The notes beneath the pieces were generated by a model that searched no databases, was not told the DNA's origin, and worked only from the letters and a program-made list of their open reading frames with translations. From Cymbidium sinense (Eukaryota > Streptophyta > Magnoliopsida > Asparagales > Orchidaceae): 64,000 bases of DNA. The position numbers and the translations under genes were made by a program. The stretch lies in contig CM038222.1 in assembly GCA_021442155.1 (NCBI GenBank), forward strand, positions 23,794,148 to 23,858,147. Direction: 5' to 3'. Of this stretch, positions 38,573-48,510 are shown one piece after another; the stretch's first letter is position 1; each line of letters starts with the position of its first letter.

Positions 38573-39400
38573 AGAATATCTGGGGTTGTGGGACTCTCCC
38601 TGTCCGCAACCATGTTAGGAGCCTCTGTCACACTCATAACATCAAATTACTTGTTATTATTGAGCCTTTCATTCACTCTTCCAAGATTGCCCATGTTGCT
38701 AGATCAATTGGATTTCAAAATTTTCTCTTCAATCTTAATAATAAAATATGGTATTTTTGGAATAATTTCATCACCATTTCCATCATTGATAATCTCAAAC
38801 AATTGGTAAATGTCAAAATCTCTTTAGGTGAGTTTTTGGCCTTTGGTTCCTTTATCTATGCTTCTTGTAATAGAGCTGGTAGGAACATACTTTGGAATCA
38901 CTTAAGAACCTTCGCCTCCTCAATTAATCTACGTTGGTTGGTTGGGGTGATTTCAACACTATCATTGCTTCTTCGGAAAGGAGGGGAGGATGTTCTCCTA
39001 ACCTCCATTCCATGGAAGACTTCTCTAATATGATTCTAGATTGCAATCTGATTGACATTGGTTTTTCTACCCATTGGCATAACTCTAGACTTTGGCAGCG
39101 TCTTAACAGGACCATTTTTAATTCTCTTTGGATCAATCAATGGCCTCTTTCCTCTGTTGAGCATTTGAGCAGAACCTTGTCTGATCATGCTCCTCTTTTA
39201 ATCTCTATCAAAGCTTCCCCCCTTAACTCTTCTACTCCCTCACCTTTTAGATTCCAAAATATGTGGACCCAACATGGCAATTTCACTAATGTTGTTTTCA
39301 CTAATTGGATGGCTCTCACCGATAATTACATTAAAGGTATGATTCATCTTTTGCTTAAGCTCAAAAGACTTAAACAAAATCTTAATTGATGGAACAAGCA
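38573..39400 (+). pseudogene. LINE ORF2 endonuclease domain (frameshifted)
   Basis: Begins N-I-W-G-C-G near 38,573, a usual start of the plant LINE endonuclease, followed by R-N-H-V-R-S-L-C and I-I-E-P-F. The G-D-F-N motif is at 38,946-38,957 and the catalytic S-D-H-A-P at 39,179-39,193, with a frameshift between 38,930 and 38,945. This domain nicks target DNA so that its 3' end can prime reverse transcription. Key residues are visible but the frame is broken. Confidence 0.8.
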
Positions 39401-41330
39401 TATTTTTAAAAATCTTTTTACCAATCTTAAAGCTATGGAGCAAGTTGTTCGCTCTCTTGAAGAGGTTGTTCTTACGGATCTCAGTAAGCTCGATGAGCTG
39501 AACACTGCCAAAGATAACTTGATTAATTACCAAAATATGGAGGAAACCTATTGGCATCAAAACACCGCTAGCAAACATATTGCCGATGGCAACAGAAACA
39601 CAAGGTACTTTCATGCTATTTGTAATAAATGGAAAGCATTAAACTCGATTAAGAAAATTAAGAACTCTAATGGTGACTGGATAACTGATAATAATGAAAT
39701 TAAGGAATCTGTCATACATCACTTTCAAAATTTATTAAATTCTAATCCTTCGTTAGAAACCCCCTCCAACACACATCTTATCCCTTCTATAATTAACAAT
39801 GAGGAAAACCATTTGCTCACATTGTGTCCCTCAGAAGCGGAGATTACCAGTACGCTCAATAGCATGAACACTGATTATGTTGCTTGTCCTGATGGCTATA
39901 CGACTTATTTTTTTCAGCATTATTGGCCTTTTATTAAATCTGATCTTGTTAATGTTGTTATTGATTTTTTTGATGGCAGCTCTATTCCCAGATATTTTTC
40001 ATGTACTACTATTGTCCTTATTCCCAAAACTAATAACCCTGAATCTTGGGGTGATTTTAGACCTATTAGTCTTTGCACCTTTTTTTACAAACTCATTGCT
40101 AAATTAATTAACAATAGGATTAGCTCCCTTCCTAAAATCATCTCAAACCGGCTTTGTTAAAATAGAGCCATATCTGATAATATTCTTCTCGCTCAAGAGC
40201 TGGTTCAGGACATTGATGTTCCTTCTAGAGGAGGTAATATCCTCTTCAAACAGGACATCTCTAAAGCCTTTGACAACCTCTCGTGGGATTTTCTTTTTCA
40301 AATCCTCCATTTATTTGGTTTCTTTGAGAATTTTATCTGGCTTATAAAAAATTGTATCACTAATGTCTGGTTTTCTGTTATCATGAATGGTGAGTCCCTT
40401 GGTTTCTTTAATTCGAGTCAGGGTTTGTGACAAGGTGACCCTTTCTCCTTCTCTTTTTATTATTGCTGTAGAATACCTTTCAAGGAGCCTCAATGATCTT
40501 TTCACTAAAACTCCTAACATGTCTTTTAAAACTCATGGTGGTTTCCCCATTTCTCATCTTAGCTTTGCTGATGATTTTATAATCTTCTGCAATGCCTCTC
40601 TTCACCATGTTAAAACTATTAAGAATCTCTTAAATAATTTTGGCAAAGTTAGTGGTCTCTTTCTCAATGAAAGAAAATGCTATTTTATCCCCTCTGCTAA
40701 GATTCCTAACAATAGACTTAATCAAATCTCCAGAATTACTAATTTTAAGCAAAATCAACTTCCCATTAATTATCTCGGGGCTCCGCACTTTAAAGGCCAG
40801 AAAAGATCCCATCTTTTTGATGACCTTATTCATAAAATATCTAATAAAATTTCAGTTTGGGAATTTATTTTACTCTCTTTCGGTGGTAGACTGACCTTGA
40901 TTAAGAGCACTCTTAATTCCATGCCTTTATATCTCATCCAAACCATTGTGCCGACCATTTCTATCATCGTGATTGAGCATCTCCTAAACAAATTCTTACG
41001 GGGCTCCAATACCTCCTCTAAAAGAATGCCGGACCTCTTGGTTTAAAAGTTGTGGCACTTTTGTGAAGGTGGTCTTGGTTGTAAATCCATAAAAGAAGTT
41101 ACCAATGGCTTTTCCTATAAACTCTGGTGGAATTTTAGGAGTAATCATAGTCTATGGGCTAATTTCCTGACTGCTAAATATTGCCAAGGTAAGCACCCCC
41201 TCACTTGTCCTTTTAAACCGGGTGATTCTCCTGTGTGGAAAAGACTTTGTTCTATTAAATGGGATGCAGAATCCTTAATTTCTTGGGGCATTAACTCTGG
41301 CACTTCTTTCTTTTGGCAAGATAACTAGAG
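39400..41330 (+). pseudogene. LINE ORF2 reverse transcriptase (frameshifts and stops)
   Basis: The linker frame 39,435-40,160 leads into RT with C-P-D-G-Y-T, I-V-L-I-P-K-T-N-N-P and F-R-P-I-S-L-C. A frameshift near 40,140 precedes V-K-N-R-A-I-S-D-N. Then come K-Q-D-I-S-K-A-F-D and a stop inside the G-L-x-Q-G-D-P-F-S block near 40,428. The catalytic F-A-D-D is intact at 40,564-40,575. The thumb region includes P-I-N-Y-L-G-A-P and F-G-G-R-L-T-L-I-K. The enzyme would carry out target-primed reverse transcription in the nucleus; several lesions inactivate it. Confidence 0.85.
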
Positions 41331-42545
41331 TGGATGTGGTTCCATTGATGACTTACTCTCCACTCATTCCACTACCACTATTAAAGTAAACTCTTTCTAG
41401 CATAACAACAAGTGGAACAATAGTAAGCTTGCTGATTGTATCCCTTTTAATTTCTTGGCTATGGTTTCTTCTATTCCTATCACTCCAAACAATCAAGATC
41501 AGATTCTCTTTAAGCTCTCACATAATGGTGATTTCAACTTCAAAAATGTGTGGCTCCACATTAAAGATACTCATGTTTCCTCCTATGTGTTCTCCAAACT
41601 TTGGAATAACAATATCCCTACTTCTTATTCTGTTCTTACTTGGCATATTCTGAAGAATTTTATCCCTATTGATTCATTGTTATGGGGTAAAGGTTTTCAT
41701 TTAGCCTCTAAATGTCAATGTTGTTTCCATATTGAGAATGTTAATCATGTTTTTGTCAATGGGGCCATTGCTTCAAAACTTTTAATTTGGTATGATGATC
41801 TTTTTAACACTGTCAATTTCAATGGCTCTCTTACTTTATATGAACTTCTTGAAGTCAATTTTGATAATATTATTATAGGTCACATTAAAGTCATCGTTGC
41901 TATCACTCTTATCTGGTTCATATGGATGGATCAAAATGATGCAAAACATCGTAGGATCCCTATGAACCATGTGAGGATTATTGCTAGAACTAAAAACAAA
42001 ATTTGTGACTTGTTTAAAGCCAATCTTATTCATTACAGACAATTCAAAGGTTGTAAATTTGTGGCCAATAAATTGGGTTTTATTTTGCTTGACCAACCTT
42101 ATTGTCCAAATGACACGATTGTTTATTGGAAAAAACCTCTTGGCCACATTATTAAATTTAATACTTATGGCTTTATTTTCCATAATGGCTCTAGTTGTGG
42201 TGAAATTTTTAGGAATTCTAAGGGTATAGTACTATGTGCTTTTGCTTATACCCTTACTTCTTGCACTGTCCCATTTACTGAGCTTATGACAGTTCACAAA
42301 GCTCTTGAGATTTGCCTCCAAAATGGCTAGCTCAATATTTGGATTGAGGTGGATTCTCTTCTGCTGATTGATCTTTTAACTTCCATTAAAATGAGTCAGC
42401 ACTGAATTGTACTACCTCCTCAAGCAAACTAGAGCTCTTCTTTCCCAGCTGAATTTTAACATCACTCATGTTTGGCATGAAGGAAATGCTTGTCGACTAC
42501 CTTGCCAATGGGTGCTAGATCGATGGTATCATTTTCTTTGATCAA
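41331..42545 (+). pseudogene. LINE ORF2 C-terminal cysteine-rich segment and RNase H
   Basis: The 291-codon frame at 41,455-42,330 includes the zf-RVT-like segment L-W-N-N-N-I-P-T, then C-Q-C-C-F, then E-N-V-N-H-V-F. It then includes RNase H beginning I-K-F-N-T-Y-G (normally F-N-T-D-G), with G-E-I-F-R-N-S-K-G and E-L-M-T-V-H-K-A-L. After a stop at 42,328 the sequence continues as I-W-I-E-V-D-S and W-H-E-G-N-A. The first catalytic Asp appears changed to Tyr. Confidence 0.75.
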
Positions 42546-45230
42546 CTCACCTTACCCAAACACTTGCATGGGTGGTTAACTTGGATAATTCGGGGTTTCC
42601 TTATCTCAGAACTTAAGCTAACCTTTTTGATGTATACTTGGATAATTCTGGGTTTTTTGCTGGCTTTTTTCCCTTACTCCCAGCTGGATTGGGCTTTCAC
42701 GTTTACCTCTCTCTTTTGTTTCTACTTTGTTTCTCCGCTCTTTCTGGCCCTCGCTGCTAGTCTATTTTTTTTATCTGGAAAGGTCTTATTTTTGGAACCT
42801 ATTTCCAGATTGTTTTCTTTATGACTTATGGCTATTTTATGATTCTCGATTTTCCTACAATTGGTTTTATTATCAGCTGGGCTATTTTTGATCACACATG
42901 TTGTAGCTCTCTTCATCCTGGTTCTGTTTGTCATAGTCAGAATTCTCCTCTTTTATTTTGGGCTCATTTTTATGAACTCTCTACTCTTAATGGTTTTTCC
43001 TATGGTCAACTTGTTGGTATCCCCTTTCTTAGTTGTTGGCTGAATTGGACCCTTGACGCTACTGGCTATCTTGCTATTTCTGGACTTATGTCCCATGCTT
43101 AGCAGGTTTAGAGTTACTTAAAGGATTTTCATTCTTGCCTTTACTGAGATCCTTGGGATTATCCATCTGATTTCTTGGTTCTTTACTAATGCTTTTGGGT
43201 GGATTCTTGGCCAGCTTATTGGTATTAACTACCTTGGTTGTTGGCTGAACTGGATTATTACTCCATCTGTTGTCTATGGGACTTTACTTTGGCTTGCTCA
43301 GCAACTCCCCTTTGAAGTTGTTGATTGATGGGTGGATTTTGCTTTGAACCCCCTTAATGGTTTATTATATGCCTATCATCTTAATTCATTGTTTTACTTT
43401 ATTTGCTGTTGCTTTCTCCATCTTCTTGCAGTTAAACTTGTTTTTATTGCAATATTTATTTTGGATGGGTGGCTTCATGGCAAGCAAACTGGTTCTTGTT
43501 GTCTTGGTTATTTCTTATCTTGGATTTTTGCTATCTTGGTTTTTTAGGACACCTATGTTGGCTCAATCCCTATTGTTGTAGGATTTCTGGGTCCTATGCT
43601 CAGCAAGTTATTTCTGACATTGCTGTTCTGAGGATTTTTGGTGTTTGCTATCTGGATTGTTGCATTCAAGATACCTATTATTATGCTATATCTACTTGGT
43701 TATTAACTATGGCTTTGTCTACTCTGATTGAGTGGCTTTATGGCCAACTTGCTATCCTTTCCTATCTTTGATGTTGTTGTCCTAATTGTTGCTGTCCTGG
43801 TTAGTTTTTGCCCTGGTTACCTGCTGTCTTATTTTTGCTGGATTCTAATGATGATACTCATTTGAATCCAATTTTTGATCTTTTTGTTGGAGGGTTCCAT
43901 TGTGGCAATAACCTCTCTGCTATTGGGGTTGGCTCTCTGAATGCCTGTGCTATTCTCGTCTGGGCTGCTGTTCATCACCTGTTAGTTATGTTCTTCATTA
44001 CCTTGTTGTCTCTATTCCCCTCTCGATTCAGTTAGGTTTGTGTTATCGTATGCACCGCTTATCGATTGGGTGGTATTATGGCCGATTCTTTGCCTTTTGT
44101 TGTCTTGCTATCTTGGTTGTTTATTAATCTGGATTATCAAATTTTTGGTCCTGAATGATGCAACTAGTGATGTAGCTCTGATTGTATTCATTTGGTGCCT
44201 TTTTTAGTTGGTTGTAGTCCTTTTCCTGTGTTCGGCTATGCTGCTTTGGATATTGATAAGGTTTTCAACATGTTGCCTTCTCTGCTGTATGCTCTTTCTG
44301 ATTATGCTGTTTCTGATTATTTTGGTCATTGGTGTCTGGGCTGTGGCTTTTCTGATCTATGGCACTCTGCTCTATCTACTAGGTTTCTAAGCTTTGCAAG
44401 GTCTTTTTTGATTGCTGTCCCTTCTTGTCTTGGCTGTGGCTGTCTTGGCTGCTACTGCCTTGGCTATTTTTTTTTCTTGGTTATCTGCTATCTTGTTTTT
44501 CTGGATTCTAATGTGGATCCTAATTTGTATCCCTGTTTTGAGCTATCCTCTGGTGGGCTCCAATGTTGCACTAACTATTTTATTATTAGGGTTGTTTTTC
44601 TGATTGCCCTTGCTATTTCTGTCTGGGGTATTGTTTATTTTCTGATAGCTGTGATCTACATTACCCTTGCTATTTCTATTCCCAATTGGGTTCAGACTGG
44701 CTTGTGCTGCTTTCTCCTTGGAATGCAATCTCTATGTTGTCCCTATGTGTCTTGGCTGTGGCTCTTGCTACTTCTTTTTTTTTCTCTTGGTTATCTGCTG
44801 TCATGTTTTTTCTGGATTCTACTATGGATCCTATTTGGGGATCAGTCTTGGAATGCAATCTCTATGCGGTCCCTTGCTGTCTTGGCTGCTACTGCCTGGG
44901 CTATTTTTTGGTCTTGGTTATCTGTTGTCATGTTTTTTCTGGATTCTAATGTGGATCCTATTTGGACTCCTAGTTTTTCCCATCTGGGATCAGTCAGGTT
45001 TATGCTGCTCACTCCTTGGAATACAATCTCTATTATTAAGGGGTGGTACTATCAACTGCTACTGTCTTTTGCTATCTTGCTGCCTTCATTTTTAGTTGAT
45101 CTAGATTCTCTGGTCTTTAGTCCAGCTTGCTACTACTGGAGCTGCTATTCTGATTATCCTTATTGAATATTTTCTTTGCTTTTTGGTTTTGCTGCCTTCC
45201 CTTACCATTGTTTTTTGCCAACTATTGATG
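42546..45230 (+). other. T-rich 3' region of the LINE with internal tandem repeats
   Basis: T-rich, A-poor sequence without recognisable domains. Degenerate repeats of about 125-165 bases lie at about 44,430-45,030, carrying GGAATGCAATCTCTAT, then GTCTTGGCTG, then TTCTGGATTCTAATGTGGAT blocks (for example 44,719, 44,851 and 45,016 for the first). The low A content leaves several long open frames, the longest 324 codons at 44,192-45,166, predicting only Leu/Phe/Cys/Trp-rich hydrophobic sequence. I read this as a LINE 3' UTR; it stops abruptly at TTAGGGTTT. Confidence 0.55.
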
Positions 45231-46175
45231 GTTAGGGTTTAAGGTTTAAGGTTTAGTGTTTAGGCTTTAGGTTTAGGGTTTAGGGTTAGTTTAGGGTTTA
45301 AGGTTCAAGGTTTTAGGCTTTACAATTTAGGTATTAGGATTAAGGGTTAGTGTTAGGGTTTATGATTCAAGATTTAGAGTTTAGGGTTTAGGGTTTAGGG
45401 TTACCTTAGGGTTTATGGTTTAGGGTTTAGGGTTAGTTTTAGGGTTTATGGTTTAGAGTTTAGTGTTTAGGATTTTTTGTTTAGGGTTTAGAGTTTAGGG
45501 TTTAAGTTTTTTTTTAAAATTAAGTAAACTTGTAGGTTTCGATTTATTTAGTTTAGTTTATTTATTTTATGCTTATTTAATTTAGTTTAGGATTTTTATT
45601 TTAGTTTTTTTTAGGTTTAGGTTTAGGTTTATGTTTATTTTTTTGTTTAGTTTTATTTTTATTTTATTTTTTAGATTTAGATTTGATTTTTAATTTATAG
45701 TCTTAGGTTTAGGTTTTTATTTTTTTCTTTTAGGTTTAGGTTTTAGGTTTTTATTTTAGCTTTATTTTCTATTTTATTTTTTAGTTTAGGTTTATGTTTT
45801 TGTTAGTTTATTTTATTTTATTTTAGGGTTTAGATTTTATTTTATTTATTTATTTTTGGTTTAGGATTTTATATTTATTTTATTTTTATGTTTTATTTAG
45901 TTTAGGTTTAGGTTTTTAGCTTTTTAGGGTTTTGGATTTAGGTTTAGTTTATAGTTTAGGGTTTAGGGTTTAGGTTTTGTTTATAGTTTAGGGTTTAGGG
46001 TTTAGGGTTTGGGGTTTAGGATTTAGGGTTTTTTTTGGGTTTAGGGTTTAGGGTTTAAGATTTAGGGTTTAGGGTTTGGGGTTTTGGATTTAGGGTTTAG
46101 GGTTTTTAGGGTTTAGGGATTAGGGTTTAGGTTTTAGGTTTAGCTTTCAATTTTAGTTTAGTGTTTATGGTTTTT
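45231..46175. repeat. Inverted telomere-like array: TTTAGGG runs, motif, T-rich section
   Basis: TTTAGGG heptamers on the plus strand run to about 45,505. The reversed boundary motif (AAATTAAGTAAACTTGTAGG) lies at 45,518-45,537, a T-rich TTTATTTT section runs to about 45,900, then TTTAGGG again up to the GRP poly(T). This is the reverse complement of the unit order in the left array. Confidence 0.85.
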
Positions 46176-46645
46176 ATTTTTTTTAATAGAGAAAAAATTT
46201 AGATTCAACATTTCTTCTTTTTGATTTCATCAACCAAGTGATACACCAAGTTTTCTAAGATGAAAGCGATGATAGATGAAAAATGAGTATGCATATAGTA
46301 AATCAGAAACCCTAGATAACTAGAACCGTCTCTATGAAAAAGACACATTTCCATAATCATCAGATCAGATCAGTCGTTCTTCAGTTTCTTTAGTTCCCAT
46401 CAGAACCATCCTGGCCTCTCGAGCAGCAGGATCCACCATCATATTCGTGATATCTCTCCCCGCAGCAACCATGGTTGTAACCTCCTTCGCTCTTCCCCCT
46501 CCATAACCACCACTGCTCCGACCACCACCTCCAGATCGCCCACCACCACTGTGATAATTGCCGCCTCTGCCTTCGCCTCCACTGCCAAATCTAGATTGAG
46601 TCTGGTTGACAGTGTTGATCCTGCCGTCAATGTTCTGCCCATTCT
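46176..46645 (-). pseudogene. GRP 3' fragment, copy 9 (minus strand)
   Basis: On the minus strand it opens at the shared CCCTAAGAATGGGCAGAAC junction and decodes N-G-Q-N-I-D-G-R, then T-V-N-Q-T-Q-S-R-F-G-S-G-G-E-G-R-G-G. The tail continues S-G-G-G-R-S-G-G-G-G-R-S-S-G-G-Y-G-G-G before frameshifting. Among the copies it has the clearest RRM-to-tail transition. The 3' UTR and poly(A) (poly(T) at 46,172-46,184 on plus) are present. Confidence 0.85.
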
Positions 46646-48029
46646 TAGGGTTTAGGTTTAGGTTTATTTGGTTTTAGGTTTGGATTTATTTTTAAATTTA
46701 TTTAGTTACTTTAGGTTTAATTTTAGGGTTTGGGGTTTGGGGTTTATGGTTTATGGTTAGGGTTTAGGGTTTATGATTTAGGGTTTAGGGTTTTAGGGTT
46801 TATGTTTTTAAGGTTTAGGGTTTAGGGTTGTTGGTTTAGGGTTGTTAGTTTAGGATTTTGCGTTTAGGGTTTAGGGTTTAGGGTGTAGGATTTAGGGTTT
46901 ATGATTTTATATTTATTTTAATTTATTTAGTTTATTTTTATTTGTTTTAGTTTATTTTATGTTTTATTTTTATTTAGGTTTATTTTTTATGTTTATTTAG
47001 TTTAGTTTATTTATTTTACTTTAGGTCTTTTATTTTAGTTTATTTTTTAGGTTTAGGTTTAGGTTTAGGTTTATTTTTTTGTTGAGTTTTATTTTTATTA
47101 TATTTTTTAGGTGTAGGTTTTATTTTTATCTTTTAGGTTTAGGTTTTGGTTTTTATTTTATCTTTTTAGGTTTAGGGTTTAGGTATTTATTTTAGGTTTA
47201 TTTTTAGGTTTATTTTATTTTATTTAGTTTAGGTTTAGGTTTAGGTTTAGGTTTAGGTTTAGTTTATTTTAGTTTAGGTTCAGGTTAATTTTATTTTATT
47301 TATTTTATTTTTATTTTAAGTTTAGGTTTTGTTTAGTTGAGGGTTTAGGTTTTATTTCTTATTTATTTTTAGGTTTATTTTTTACGTTTAGGTTTTTATT
47401 TAGTCTTTATCTTTTATTTTTATGTTTATTTTATTTTCATTTTATGTTTAGTTTTTATTTTATTTAAGTTTTTTATTCTTAGGTTTATTTTATTTTATTT
47501 TAATTATTTTATTTAGGTTAAGGTTTTTTTTTTATTTTTAGGTTATGTTTTTAGGTTTTTAGGGTTTAGGGTTTAGGGTTAAGGTTTTAATGCTTAGGGT
47601 ATTAGGGTTTAGGGTTAGGGTTTAGGGTTTAGAGTTTACTGTTTAGGCTTTAGGGTTTAGAATTTTTTTAAAATTAAGTAAAGTGATAGGTTTAGGTTTT
47701 ATTTTTTGCATTTAGGTTTAGGTTTATGTTTTTATTTTATTTTTTTTTTGTTTTAAGTTTAACTTTTATTTTTGGTTTATTTTTAGGTTTTATTTTTTAG
47801 TTTAGGTTTAGGTTTATTATTAGTTTATTTTATTTTATTTAGTTTAGGTTTAGGGTTTAGGGTTAGTTTAGGGTTTAAGATTTAGGGTTTAGGGTTTGGG
47901 GTTTAGCATTTAGGGTTAGAGTTTAAGGTTTAGGGTTCAAGGTTCTGGGTTTAGTGTTTTTAGGGTTTAGGGTTTAAGCTTTAGGCTTTAGGTTCAGGTT
48001 TTAGTTTAGGTTTAGGGTTTTTTGATTTT
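46646..48029. repeat. Inverted telomere-like array unit
   Basis: TTTAGGG runs to about 46,920, T-rich TTTATTTT/TTTAGG to 47,545, and TTTAGGG to 47,665. The reversed motif (AAATTAAGTAAAGTGATAGG) is at 47,671-47,690, followed by a T-rich patch and TTTAGGG up to the next GRP fragment. No coding sequence. Confidence 0.85.
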
Positions 48030-48510
48030 TCTTTAAACGTAGAACAAATTTAGATTCAACATTTCATCTTTTTGATTTCATCAACCAAGTAACACCAAGT
48101 TCTCTAAGACACAAGTGACGACATAGATAAAAAATGTCCATGCATATAGCAAATCAATAACCCTAGATAATTAGAAACGTATGTACTATAAAGACATAGT
48201 TCCATAAGCAGTGGATCGAATTGGCTGTTCTTCAGTTTCTCCAATTCCCATCAAAACTATCGCGGCCTCTCCTGTTGCTAGATCCACCATCATATCCCCG
48301 ATCTCTCTCTCCACCACCACCACGATTATAACCTCCATCACTCCTCTAGCCTCCAGAACCACCACTGCTCCGACCACCACCTCCATATCCATCAGCACCT
48401 CCAAATCCCCCACCACCACTACAATTACCTCCACCTCCGACTCCACTACCAGATCTAAACTAAGCCTAGTTGACAGTGATGTTCCTGCTGTCAAGGTCTG
48501 CCCATTCTTA
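48030..48510 (-). pseudogene. GRP 3' fragment, copy 10 (minus strand)
   Basis: Minus-strand reading gives the RRM end L-D-S-R-N-I-T-V-N, then S-L-D-L/S-R-S-G-S-G-V-G-G-G type linker and a long glycine-rich tail. The end includes G-G-G-G-E-R-D-R-G-Y-D-G-G-S and F-D-G-N-W-R-N-stop. The overlapping 102-codon minus and 109-codon plus frames are by-products of the GGT/ACC-rich tail. Limits match copies 5, 7 and 9. Confidence 0.85.

Larger units (their letters stand above)
38078..45230 (+). mobile_element. L1-type LINE, 5'-truncated and mutated
   Basis: Contains the tail of ORF1, then ORF2 with apurinic-type endonuclease, reverse transcriptase, a cysteine-rich segment and a terminal RNase H, then a long T-rich 3' region. 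This order is that of plant L1-type LINEs with RNase H. No target-site duplication and no terminal poly(A) are seen: the left flank is CCCTAAA and the right flank TTTAGGG. All frames are interrupted. Confidence 0.85.

Noticed and set aside
44192..45166. 324-codon open frame predicting a multi-pass membrane protein
   Set aside because: It lies in T-rich, A-poor tandemly repeated DNA after a LINE ORF2; overlapping frames of similar hydrophobic make-up exist in other phases and there is no recognisable domain.
38077..45231. Head-to-head telomere fusion scar
   Set aside because: Polarity is CCCTAAA then TTTAGGG with a LINE between, the opposite of an end-to-end fusion.
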